Origin: Flavobacterium cellulosilyticum
GTDB taxonomy: Bacteria > Bacteroidota > Bacteroidia > Flavobacteriales > Flavobacteriaceae
Reading direction: 5' to 3'
NCBI RefSeq assembly: GCF_004349355.1
Contig: NZ_SMFK01000001.1
Coordinates: 186,001-250,000 of the forward strand
DNA length: 64,000 bases
Positions 41,016-48,754 of this stretch are shown one piece after another. How positions within the stretch are numbered: the stretch's first letter is position 1; every line of letters begins with the position of its first letter. The notes beneath the pieces are model-generated. The model ran no database searches and was not told where the DNA came from. It saw only the letters and a program-made list of their open reading frames with translations. The translations under genes and the position numbers were made by a program.

Positions 41016-44000
41016 TTATCCCACTAAATTAATCACTTTCCCTGGAACAATGATTATTTTATTGGGAATCCTACCATCTAGTTGTTTTAAAGTTCTTTCA
41101 TCTTTCATGATGATTTCCTCGATTTGTTCTTTGGATAAATCCAATGCTAATTCGATAGTGAAACGCATTTTTCCGTTGAATGAAACAGGATATTCTTTAC
41201 TACTTTCTACCAAGTGTTTCTCATCCAATGTTGGATAAGCTACTGTAGCAATTGAGTCTGAATTCCCTAAATGACTCCACAATTCCTCAGCAATGTGCGG
41301 TGCATACGATGAAATTAAGATGGTCAATGGTTCCAAAATCGCTCTTTCATGACAGCGTTGCGTTGATAACTCATTCACACAAATCATAAACTGGGAAACC
41401 GAAGTATTAAAAGAGAAACCTTCAATATCTTCTGCCACTTTTTTGATGGTTTTGTGTAAAGATTTCAAGCTGTCTTTTGAGGGTTCGTTGTTGGTGACAA
41501 TCAATCCATTTTCATCAAAATACAAACGCCACAATTTTTTAAGAAACCCAAAAACTCCCGAAATACCTGCCGTGTTCCATGGTTTGGCTTGTTCCAATGG
41601 TCCTAAAAACATTTCATACAAACGCAAAGTATCTGCTCCGTATTCGTTGCAAATATCATCTGGAGTTACCACATTGTATTTGGATTTCGACATTTTTTCA
41701 ATTTCACGACCCACTATGTATTTGCCATTTTCGTCACAAATAAATTCAGCATTGGCATAATCTTCTCTCCAATTTTTGAATTTTTCAATGTCTAATTCAT
41801 CCGATGAATTTACCATTGAAACATCAACGTGAATTGGTTGCACTTTTTGGCTTTCTATTTTATTTTTTGAAACATAAGTATTTGTTCCATCTAATCTATA
41901 AACAAATGCACTCATTCCCAAAATCATTCCCTGATTGATCAGTTTTTTAAAAGGCTCTTCTGTTGGCGCAAAGCCTTTATCCTTTAGGAATTTGTTCCAA
42001 AAACGAGAATACAATAAGTGACCTGTGGCATGTTCGCTTCCGCCAATATATAAATCGACACTTTCCCAATATGCCAAAGCTTCTTTACTAGCAAATTCGT
42101 TTTCGTTTCCAGCATCCATATAACGCATCCAATACCAAGAACTTCCCGCCCAACCTGGCATGGTATTTAATTCGAGAGGAAAAATAGTTTTGTTGTCAAT
42201 TAAATGGACACTTACCACTGAACACTGAACACTGTCCCAAGCCCAAACCGCAGCATTTCCTAATGGCGGTAATCCGTCTTCGGTTGGTAAGTATTTCTCC
42301 ACTTCTGGTAATATGATGGGCAAATGCTTTGGATCAATCATTTGCGGTAAGCCATTTACATAATATACAGGAAATGGCTCACCCCAATATCTTTGACGAG
42401 AGAAAACAGCATCACGCAAACGGTAATTAATTTTCCCTTTTCCTTGGTTTAATTTTTCTAATTCTACAATGACTTTTTTGGTTGCATCTTTATAACCCAT
42501 TCCGTTTAGGAAATCCGAATTCACAATTTGGAATCCTTCTTTCGCTCCAAAAGCAGCTTCTGAAATATCTTTATCAAAAATATTCTTGATTTCCTGCATT
42601 CCACTCTGGCCTTTAAAGAAATTGGCAAAAGCATAATCTCTTTCATCTCCGCAAGGAACCGCCATTACAGCACCTGTTCCGTAACCTGCCAAAACATAAT
42701 CACCAATCCAAACTGGAATCGGTTCTTTGGTAAACGGATGTTCGGCATACGCACCTGTAAACACACCCGAAATGGTTTTTACATCTGCCATACGCTCTCT
42801 TTCCGAACGTTTTGCTGTTTTTTCGATATAGGCAGCAACAGCTGCTTTTTGCTCTGGAGTAGTAATTTGTGCTACCAATTCATGTTCTGGTGCCAAAGTC
42901 ATAAAGGTCACTCCAAAAATAGTATCAGGACGAGTGGTAAAAACTTCAATTTTTTTGAATTCAGAATTTGATTCTGAAATTTCATCTAATTCTAAAGTGA
43001 TTGTATCTAAAACGCCTGCAATGTTTCTAATAATTTCTTCCTTATTGAATCGAATAATTTTAAAACCATTCTCGGCAATAACTTTTGCTCTTTCTACATT
43101 TGTAACTTTTTGAAAATCCTGAGTTTCCTCATTAATTACAATAACCATTTTTTTAGAAAGACAAACAAAATCAACAATATAATCTCCAATCAAATATTGA
43201 TGTTTGAACTTGTAATCCAATGCTTTTGACTTTAAACTAAGCCATAATATTTGCTCTGTTTCTGTTGGATTCTCTCTCAATCCTTTAGCTTTTTCAAGCA
43301 ATTGATTCTTAATATTCTTATTCCCATTTATAATAGGAAAAGTGACCAATGCACCAACGGATTTACCTATCCAATTGCGTTGACTTTCCTTGATGCTTTC
43401 ACTCCAATCAATTGCATTTAAACCCTGCAACAACCGTTCTGCATAAGCAGAAATTCGCATGCTCCATTGCGTCATTTTCTTGCGAACTACTGAAAAACCA
43501 CCACGTTCTGAAACTCCGTTTATAATTTCATCATTGGCCAAAACAGTCCCCAATCCAGGACACCAGTTCACTTCTGTTTCTGCTAAATACGTTAATCGGT
43601 ATTGTAACAGGATTCGTTGTTGTTTTTCAGATGAAAAAGCGTTCCACTCGTTGGATGAAAACGAAATTATATTTTCATCGCAAACTGCTTCAACATTTGC
43701 ATTTCCTTCGGTTAAAAAAACAGCTATCAAGGTCGAAATATCTTCCGCTTTGTCTGAATTTTTATTGTACCATGAATTGAATAATTGGATAAAAATCCAT
43801 TGTGTATGTTTGTAATAATCCGGGTTTGAGGTACGCACTTCTCTACTCCAATCGAATGAAAACCCAATTTTATCCAATTGCTTTCTATACCCTGCAATTT
43901 TATTTCCTTCTTTATCAACTCCACCATCAATATTTACTGAAGTAGTATCTTCTGGACGCTGTCCTGTTTGAATGGCATATTGTTCTGCAGGCAATCCAAA

Positions 44001-44270
44001 ACTATCATAACCCATTGGATGCAAAACGTTGAATCCACGATGTCTTTTGTATCTTGAATACACATCTGAAGCAATGTAACCAAGCGGATGCCCCACGTGC
44101 AACCCTGCTCCTGAAGGATAAGGAAACATATCCAAAACATAAAATTTTGGTTTAGCTACGCTCAGTTTGGCTTCGCCTCGGGTTTCGGAATTATTTTGCG
44201 CTGCAAAAGTTTGATTTTCGGCCCAATATTGTTGCCATTTGGCCTCTATTTCGTTCGGATTGTATTTCAT
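41016..44270 (-). CDS. leuS: Leucyl-tRNA synthetase carrying an inserted DUF559 domain
   Basis: Charges tRNA-Leu. The class I motifs are intact: HVGH (residues 58-61) and KMSKS (859-863), with the CP1 editing domain between and the editing motif FTTRPDTIFGVTFM at 444-457. The protein has 1084 residues, roughly 100-130 more than I expect for Bacteroidota LeuRS. The excess is an in-frame insert at about residues 316-440 (DNA 42951-43325) between VGALVTF and IEVFTTRPDT. The insert matches DUF559: RENPTETEQILWLSL, DYKFKHQYLIGDYIVDFVC, MVIVINEET, NGFKIIRFNKEEI. The acidic residues that follow the first aspartate in active family members appear replaced (E to V, D to N). Residues 29-40 and about 678-690 look like smaller repeat-derived stretches. 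The start codon abuts a 56-bp triplicated leader. Confidence 0.96.
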   Translation of the reverse strand: MKYNPNEIEAKWQQYWAENQTFAAQNNSETRGEAKLSVAKPKFYVLDMFPYPSGAGLHVGHPLGYIASDVYSRYKRHRGFNVLHPMGYDSFGLPAEQYAIQTGQRPEDTTSVNIDGGVDKEGNKIAGYRKQLDKIGFSFDWSREVRTSNPDYYKHTQWIFIQLFNSWYNKNSDKAEDISTLIAVFLTEGNANVEAVCDENIISFSSNEWNAFSSEKQQRILLQYRLTYLAETEVNWCPGLGTVLANDEIINGVSERGGFSVVRKKMTQWSMRISAYAERLLQGLNAIDWSESIKESQRNWIGKSVGALVTFPIINGNKNIKNQLLEKAKGLRENPTETEQILWLSLKSKALDYKFKHQYLIGDYIVDFVCLSKKMVIVINEETQDFQKVTNVERAKVIAENGFKIIRFNKEEIIRNIAGVLDTITLELDEISESNSEFKKIEVFTTRPDTIFGVTFMTLAPEHELVAQITTPEQKAAVAAYIEKTAKRSERERMADVKTISGVFTGAYAEHPFTKEPIPVWIGDYVLAGYGTGAVMAVPCGDERDYAFANFFKGQSGMQEIKNIFDKDISEAAFGAKEGFQIVNSDFLNGMGYKDATKKVIVELEKLNQGKGKINYRLRDAVFSRQRYWGEPFPVYYVNGLPQMIDPKHLPIILPEVEKYLPTEDGLPPLGNAAVWAWDSVQCSVVSVHLIDNKTIFPLELNTMPGWAGSSWYWMRYMDAGNENEFASKEALAYWESVDLYIGGSEHATGHLLYSRFWNKFLKDKGFAPTEEPFKKLINQGMILGMSAFVYRLDGTNTYVSKNKIESQKVQPIHVDVSMVNSSDELDIEKFKNWREDYANAEFICDENGKYIVGREIEKMSKSKYNVVTPDDICNEYGADTLRLYEMFLGPLEQAKPWNTAGISGVFGFLKKLWRLYFDENGLIVTNNEPSKDSLKSLHKTIKKVAEDIEGFSFNTSVSQFMICVNELSTQRCHERAILEPLTILISSYAPHIAEELWSHLGNSDSIATVAYPTLDEKHLVESSKEYPVSFNGKMRFTIELALDLSKEQIEEIIMKDERTLKQLDGRIPNKIIIVPGKVINLVG
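42951..43325 (-). other. DUF559 (PD-(D/E)XK nuclease-fold) segment inside leuS
   Basis: This stretch encodes the inserted domain at residues about 316-440 of LeuRS. Family-typical elements in order are NPTETEQILW, KFKHQYLIGDYIVDF, MVIVINEE, then the C-terminal NGFKIIRFNKEEIIRNIAGVL (split as NGFKIIRFNKEEI and IRNIAGVL). In active relatives IVDF is followed by IE(L/V)DG; here that reads IVINEE, so only the first aspartate remains and nuclease activity is unlikely. The flanks join canonical LeuRS sequence on both sides without stop or shift. Confidence 0.82.
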
Positions 44271-44435
44271 TCCCTTTTTCTATTTTTATTTTAATGGAGT
44301 CATGCAGTCGCAAAAGCTCTAGTCATTCCCTTTTTCTATTTTTATTTTAATGGAGTCATGCAGTCGCAAAAGCTCTAGTCATTCCCTTTTTCTATTTTTA
44401 TTTTAATGGAGTAATGCAGTCGCAAATAAACTCAT
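44268..44435. repeat. Three tandem copies of a 56-bp unit in the leuS leader
   Basis: Units start at 44268, 44324 and 44380 and are identical over the first two copies. The third diverges after about 50 bp. On the leuS strand each unit ends AAAAAGGGAATG, so the start-codon context of leuS is repeated three times. The two upstream copies open the 8-codon frame MTRAFATA, which stops at TGA (44356-44382 and 44300-44326). The full gap 44271-44597 holds these repeats plus the leuS -7 box at 44500-44507. Confidence 0.9.
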
Positions 44436-44499
44436 TTAGTATTTATTTTTAAGCAATTCTGGGTTTTGAATCCTGAAAGTAAGGCGTAAAATTGAGTGG

Positions 44500-44507
44500 C
44501 AAATTTA
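44500..44507 (-). promoter_or_regulatory. -7 promoter element TAAATTTG of leuS
   Basis: On the minus strand, about 230 nt upstream of the leuS ATG. If used, the tandem repeats lie within a transcribed leader of about 225 nt. Confidence 0.5.
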
Positions 44508-44597
44508 CATTTATTGTACGAAAGTTAAAACTTTGAGCGTTATTAACTTCAAATAAAGAAATTCTTTGTTATTTTTACCCCATAATTACAATAAACT

Positions 44598-45473
44598 ATG
44601 GTATCTTCATTTGATAAGTTTCAAAAACGCAGACTAATCTCCTCTTATTTTTCAGTAATCCTAAGTGTTTTCTTAGTATTATTCCTTTTGGGAATTTTAG
44701 GTTTTTTTATAATTAATTCCAAAAAACTAGCAGACGATTTTAAAGAAAAAATTGCAATGACTGTGTTTTTCAAGAACACAGCAAATGATAGTATTTTGAA
44801 CGATTTTGGAACAGAATTAAAATCTAAAGCTTTTTCAAAATCATTTGTATATGTTAGTAAAGAAACTGCGGCCAAGCAACATACGGATATAATAGGTGAG
44901 AATTTTATGGAATTTTTAGGTGAAAATCCTTTGCAAAATTCTTTTGACATTCACCTAAAAGCAGATTACGTTGTTAAAGACAGCATCACTAAAGTGGAAA
45001 GTCAATTGCGAAAAAACCCAATGATTTCAGATATCGTTTATGACAAACAATTGGTTAATTTAGTGAATGACAACATCAATAAAGTAAGCATGTGGATCCT
45101 AATAATTAGTGGTTTCCTAACTTTTATTGCAGTTTTATTAATAAATAGTTCTTTGCGTTTATCCATACACTCTAATAGATTTATCATTAAAACCATGCAA
45201 ATGGTGGGTGCTACAAAATCATTTATCAGAAAACCATTTGTAATGCGAAGTATTAAATTAGGAATGATTGGTGCTGGTTTGGCTATTATCGCTTTGATTG
45301 GCGTATTAGTTTATGTTCAAGTAAATTTCCCTGATTTAGGAATTTTAGACAACAAAATTCTTGTTGCCGTAGTATTATTAATGGTTTTTGGAATTGGAGT
45401 TTTAATTACTTGGATAAGCACCTATTTTGCTACTCAACGATTTTTGAATTTAAGAACCGATGATCTTTATTAA
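44598..45473 (+). CDS. ftsX: Cell division protein FtsX
   Basis: A 291-residue permease-like protein that pairs with the ATPase FtsE to control septal peptidoglycan hydrolases. An N-terminal membrane helix (VILSVFLVLFLLGILGFFIINS) is followed by the periplasmic domain with FKEKIAMTVFFKNTANDS and NPLQNSFDIHLKADY. Three C-terminal helices follow (MWILIISGFLTFIAVLLINSSLRL; AGLAIIALIGVLVYVQV; ILVAVVLLMVFGIGVLITWIS), with MQMVGATKSFIRKPF between them. ftsE is not adjacent. It leads an ftsX-DUF3098-uppP-truB unit common in Bacteroidota. Confidence 0.93.
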   Translation: MVSSFDKFQKRRLISSYFSVILSVFLVLFLLGILGFFIINSKKLADDFKEKIAMTVFFKNTANDSILNDFGTELKSKAFSKSFVYVSKETAAKQHTDIIGENFMEFLGENPLQNSFDIHLKADYVVKDSITKVESQLRKNPMISDIVYDKQLVNLVNDNINKVSMWILIISGFLTFIAVLLINSSLRLSIHSNRFIIKTMQMVGATKSFIRKPFVMRSIKLGMIGAGLAIIALIGVLVYVQVNFPDLGILDNKILVAVVLLMVFGIGVLITWISTYFATQRFLNLRTDDLY

Positions 45474-45485
45474 TTTTAGATTGCA

Positions 45486-45513
45486 GATTTTAGATTTTAG
45501 ATTTTAGATTTTA
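45486..45513. repeat. Four GATTTTA heptads between ftsX and the DUF3098 gene
   Basis: GATTTTA is repeated four times without interruption, ending 5 nt before the DUF3098 start codon. The length of this tract could vary and alter the leader of the downstream gene. Confidence 0.75.
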
Positions 45514-45518
45514 AAAAA

Positions 45519-45767
45519 ATGAAAATGAAAAACGAAGAACAAAAACACGAATTCCTTTTTGAAAAAGTAAACTATAAAATCCTATTAATTGGCATTGCAG
45601 TAATTGTGCTTGGATTTATTTTAATGTCAGGCGGAGGAAGCACTGACCCAAATGTATTTAACGAAGACATTTTTAATTTCAGAAGAATACGATTGGCCCC
45701 AACAACAGTATTAATAGGTTTTGGCATTACTATTTATGCTATACTCAAAAATAATAAAAACGCATAA
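45519..45767 (+). CDS. DUF3098 small membrane protein
   Basis: An 82-residue protein with two membrane helices, ILLIGIAVIVLGFILMSGGG (about 21-40) and APTTVLIGFGITIYAILK (about 60-77). The DUF3098 signature DPNVFNEDIFNFRRIRLAPT lies between. It is found throughout Bacteroidota in the same place between ftsX and uppP, which suggests a role in cell-wall or division work, but no function is established. Translation could begin at either of two ATGs (45519 or 45525). uppP starts immediately after its stop. Confidence 0.9.
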   Translation: MKMKNEEQKHEFLFEKVNYKILLIGIAVIVLGFILMSGGGSTDPNVFNEDIFNFRRIRLAPTTVLIGFGITIYAILKNNKNA

Positions 45768-46565
45768 ATGAATACATTACAAGCCGTTATTCTTGCCATT
45801 ATTGAAGGAATTACTGAATTTTTACCTGTTTCTTCAACAGGACATATGATTATCGCCTCATCTTTTTTTGGCATTGAGCACGACGAATTTACTAAACTTT
45901 TCACCATTGTTATCCAATTAGGAGCAATTCTATCAGTAGTCGTTTTATATTTCAAACGTTTTTTTCAAACTTTTGATTTCTATTTTAAATTACTTGTAGC
46001 CTTTATGCCTGCAGTAGTTTTAGGATTATTATTTAGTAAAAAAATAGATGCCTTATTAGAAAGTCCATTAACCGTTGCTGTTTCACTTTTGCTAGGCGGA
46101 ATTATATTATTAAAAGTAGACAAATGGTTTGCCGTTGATGAAAATGCACCTTCATCAAAAGAAATCAGTTATGCACAGGCATTAAAAATAGGTTTTTTTC
46201 AATGTTTGGCAATGGTTCCTGGTGTATCCAGAAGTGGTGCCAGTATTGTAGGTGGAATGTCGCAAAAATTATCCCGAACTACTGCTGCTGAATTTTCATT
46301 TTTTCTGGCAGTGCCAACAATGCTTGGTGCAACAGCAAAAAAATGTTATGATTACTACAAAGATGGATTTGTTTTATCTCATGATCAAATCAATTTTTTG
46401 ATTATTGGAAATGTAGTAGCTTTTATCGTCGCACTTATTGCTATTAAATCTTTTATTGATTTTTTAACCAAACACGGTTTTAAAATATTTGGTTACTATC
46501 GAATTATAGCCGGAATTGTGCTTATAGCTATCCACTTTTTCGTTCATCCTTTGACAGTAATCTAA
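45768..46565 (+). CDS. uppP: Undecaprenyl-diphosphate phosphatase
   Basis: Recycles undecaprenyl diphosphate to the monophosphate carrier used for peptidoglycan and surface polymers. This 265-residue polytopic protein shows [23 protein letters not shown] (about residues 7-29) and [20 protein letters not shown] (about 145-164), the two catalytic motifs of the BacA/UppP family with the E, S and R residues present. High copy of such genes gives bacitracin tolerance. The stop overlaps the truB ATG by one base, so the two are translationally coupled. Confidence 0.95.
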   Translation: MNTLQAVILAIIEGITEFLPVSSTGHMIIASSFFGIEHDEFTKLFTIVIQLGAILSVVVLYFKRFFQTFDFYFKLLVAFMPAVVLGLLFSKKIDALLESPLTVAVSLLLGGIILLKVDKWFAVDENAPSSKEISYAQALKIGFFQCLAMVPGVSRSGASIVGGMSQKLSRTTAAEFSFFLAVPTMLGATAKKCYDYYKDGFVLSHDQINFLIIGNVVAFIVALIAIKSFIDFLTKHGFKIFGYYRIIAGIVLIAIHFFVHPLTVI

Positions 46566-47260
46566 TGACTGCAGAAGATTATTTAAACGGACAAATCATC
46601 TTAATTGACAAACCTTTGCATTGGACCTCGTTTCAAGCTGTCAATAAAATGAAATATGCCTTAATTAATAAAGTGGGACTTCCAAAAAAATTTAAAATTG
46701 GTCACGCAGGAACGCTTGACCCATTAGCATCTGGTTTATTATTAGTTTGCACAGGAAAATTCACCAAAAGAATCACAGAACTTCAAGGTCAAGCAAAGGA
46801 ATATACTGGTACATTCTATATTGGCGCAACAACACCCTCGTATGATTTAGAAACTGAAATAGACCAAACTTTTGAAACTTCACATATATGTGAATCTTTA
46901 ATTCAGGAGACGGTGAAACAATTTTTAGGAGAAATTGACCAAAAACCTCCAATTTATTCAGCCATAAAAAAAGAAGGTGTTCGTTTATACGTACACGCTC
47001 GTGCAGGTGAAACCGTGGAGATCGCAAGTCGAAAAACTACAATACACGAATTCGAAATTACGCGTATTGCACTCCCTGAAATCGATTTTAGAGTCGTTTG
47101 TAGTAAGGGAACCTACATCCGCTCCTTAGCTTTTGATTTTGGGAAAGCTCTGGATTCTGGATCCCACTTGATTGCTCTTCGCAGAACAAAAATTGGCGAT
47201 TATAATGTCATTAACGGAATTGATGTGATTGATTTTGAAACTTCAGTACAAAACTCCTGA
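46565..47260 (+). CDS. truB: tRNA pseudouridine(55) synthase
   Basis: Isomerises U55 in the T-loop of tRNAs. The 231-residue protein has GQIILIDKPLHWTSFQAVNKMK, the catalytic motif KIGHAGTLDPLASGLLLVC with aspartate at about residue 52, and RLYVHARAGETVEI and FRVVCSKGTYIRSLAFDFG. It lacks the extended C-terminal PUA-like domain of the E. coli enzyme, as is usual in this phylum. The last gene of the ftsX operon; no hairpin was recognised in the 60 nt after its stop. Confidence 0.95.
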   Translation: MTAEDYLNGQIILIDKPLHWTSFQAVNKMKYALINKVGLPKKFKIGHAGTLDPLASGLLLVCTGKFTKRITELQGQAKEYTGTFYIGATTPSYDLETEIDQTFETSHICESLIQETVKQFLGEIDQKPPIYSAIKKEGVRLYVHARAGETVEIASRKTTIHEFEITRIALPEIDFRVVCSKGTYIRSLAFDFGKALDSGSHLIALRRTKIGDYNVINGIDVIDFETSVQNS

Positions 47261-47499
47261 AGAGAAATAAAATAAAACCCAAATCCAGGAACACTTTTGT
47301 ACAATTGCAACTGATAACATTTCAACCCTAAAAACCACAGCACACATAATATCAATAATACGCTCATTGCAATTCCTAGAATTCGTTTTTGAGTGGCTAG
47401 TAGTAAAACTATCTTCACCACGCTTGAGCTATAGATATAGAAAAGCAATGCAATATGGATCGAATATGACTGCTTTATGCAATATAAAACGATGATCAT
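47200..47499 (-). CDS. Possible small membrane protein overlapping truB
   Basis: A 99-codon frame with two hydrophobic stretches (IHIALLFYIYSSSVVKIVLLLA and LGIAMSVLLILCVLWFLGL) ending antisense to the last 61 bp of truB. Composition is membrane-protein-like, and YKSVPGFGFYFI looks like real coding. I recognise no family, see no -7 box or clear start signal, and the 3' overlap with truB is unusual. It may be a real gene, a decaying one or chance. Confidence 0.35.
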   Translation of the reverse strand: MIIVLYCIKQSYSIHIALLFYIYSSSVVKIVLLLATQKRILGIAMSVLLILCVLWFLGLKCYQLQLYKSVPGFGFYFISLQEFCTEVSKSITSIPLMTL

Positions 47500-48000
47500 A
47501 AGGTTAAAAAAGCTAGGACGTGACTTTTATAAAGAAGTATCGTCTAGTATATCAAATCTGAAAACCAAAGCACATTAAAATTTAAGTTTTTAATGTATTT
47601 ATTAAATCAAAGTATTTTTATACCATAAATAGAAATTTCAATTTAGTTAATAATGAGAGGTTTTTTCATTTCCAAATAGTAAAGTAGAAATGTAATCGTA
47701 GAATCTTTCGAATAGATTTTTCATAATGATGTTTTTTAAATTATTAAACAATAATTAAACACCTATAAGAAAAGCAAATTAAACAACAATAGATTTGGTT
47801 GGGATTATAAAACTACAAAAAAATAAATAAATAAAAAACCCAAATCATTATTTTTTTTTAATTCCATAATTTAATTTATTTTTTAAAATATTGATTTAAA
47901 CAATGCACATCTAGGAAACAAATGCATTACCCTCACCTTTTCCCCTATTGAATCAAATACATAATTAATGATACGAATTTGGATGGTGGTCAAATTTTTC
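47500..48000. other. AT-rich gap with little coding potential
   Basis: From the start of the possible small membrane ORF to the stop of the thioredoxin-like gene I see no rRNA, tRNA or terminator. The only candidate is a 25-codon frame on the minus strand at 47647-47724 (listed separately). Long A and T runs dominate 47810-47890. Confidence 0.5.
47647..47724 (-). CDS. Possible 25-aa peptide
   Basis: The frame reads MKNLFERFYDYISTLLFGNE, then KTSHY, and then stops. It is amphipathic and has few low-quality codons, in a region otherwise poor in coding signals. A near-match to the -7 box (TTAATTTG at 47775-47782, minus strand) lies upstream. There is no homologue that I can name. Low confidence. 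Confidence 0.3.
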   Translation of the reverse strand: MKNLFERFYDYISTLLFGNEKTSHY

Positions 48001-48597
48001 CTACCCAAGTAATAATTTAATCAATTCATCTTGGATCGAAATACCTTTATCGTTTAAATACCACATTTGCAAATCGGTTTTTGCAGCTTCATCTATAACA
48101 CCATGTTTTATCTTATAATTTTGCATTAAATCGACCGCTCCTTGAGGTCTTGGCCCCCAACTTCCCATTACTGCAGCTGTTTGTTTAGCAATTACAATAA
48201 CTTTCGGAATTGAATTCTCGCCATTAGTTACAAATAAATTCAGTAAATCTTCATTTTCGCTTTTTAATGCAATTTTCAAATCAATTCGTTGAGATGCTAC
48301 TGCCATTTTATTAAGAATTGGAATAATCTGTGCCCCATCTGCACACCAACCTTCAGCAATGACCAGCCAAATATATTCTTTTTGTAGTGAATTTAATTTC
48401 AATATATTTTCTTCAGATACCGTAATTATTTCATCCAAATGATTCATTCGAATATCATTGAGCTTACTGTTATATGTCAATTCTTCCGATTGTTTATTTC
48501 CCGTTGATTTACCTTCTAGTAATAAATCAGCAATTAACTTTCTAAATTCGAGATAGGAATGACTATGAAATAATGCTAAGGCAACTTTTGGTTTCAT
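48001..48597 (-). CDS. Thioredoxin-fold family protein with a WCAD active-site motif
   Basis: A 198-residue protein of the Thioredoxin_9-like group. The core is EYIWLVIAEGWCADGAQIIPIL, with WCAD where thioredoxins have WCxxC, so only one cysteine is available and classical dithiol exchange is not possible. The cis-proline region is NGENSIPKVIVIAK, followed by MGSWGPRPQGAVDLM, which is diagnostic for the group. The function of the group is unknown. It is transcribed alone from a -7 box at 48621-48628 and diverges from pyrH. Confidence 0.85.
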   Translation of the reverse strand: MKPKVALALFHSHSYLEFRKLIADLLLEGKSTGNKQSEELTYNSKLNDIRMNHLDEIITVSEENILKLNSLQKEYIWLVIAEGWCADGAQIIPILNKMAVASQRIDLKIALKSENEDLLNLFVTNGENSIPKVIVIAKQTAAVMGSWGPRPQGAVDLMQNYKIKHGVIDEAAKTDLQMWYLNDKGISIQDELIKLLLG

Positions 48598-48620
48598 GAG
48601 TTTCTGATTTAAATTGAACT

Positions 48621-48628
48621 CAAATTTA
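48621..48628 (-). promoter_or_regulatory. -7 promoter element TAAATTTG of the thioredoxin-like gene
   Basis: On the minus strand, 24 nt upstream of the ATG at 48597. Confidence 0.55.
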
Positions 48629-48723
48629 CTGATTTAAAAGGGACAGTCAAGTAACATTGATTAAAAATTGTCGTTAGCAAATATTAATTTTTAAAAACAT
48701 TTTCTCAAAAATCAGAATATGAC

Positions 48724-48731
48724 TATATTTG
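48724..48731 (+). promoter_or_regulatory. -7 promoter element TATATTTG of pyrH-frr
   Basis: A match to TAnnTTTG 24 nt before the pyrH ATG at 48755, leading an mRNA for pyrH and frr. Confidence 0.6.
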
Positions 48732-48754
48732 CACAACTCAACTAAAACAAAGCA

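Noticed and set aside
42951..43325. Intein or sequencing artefact as explanation for the leuS insert
   Set aside because: There are no intein splice motifs (no Cys/Ser at the junction with a His-Asn end), and the frame is intact with canonical LeuRS on both sides; a DUF559 domain fits the sequence.
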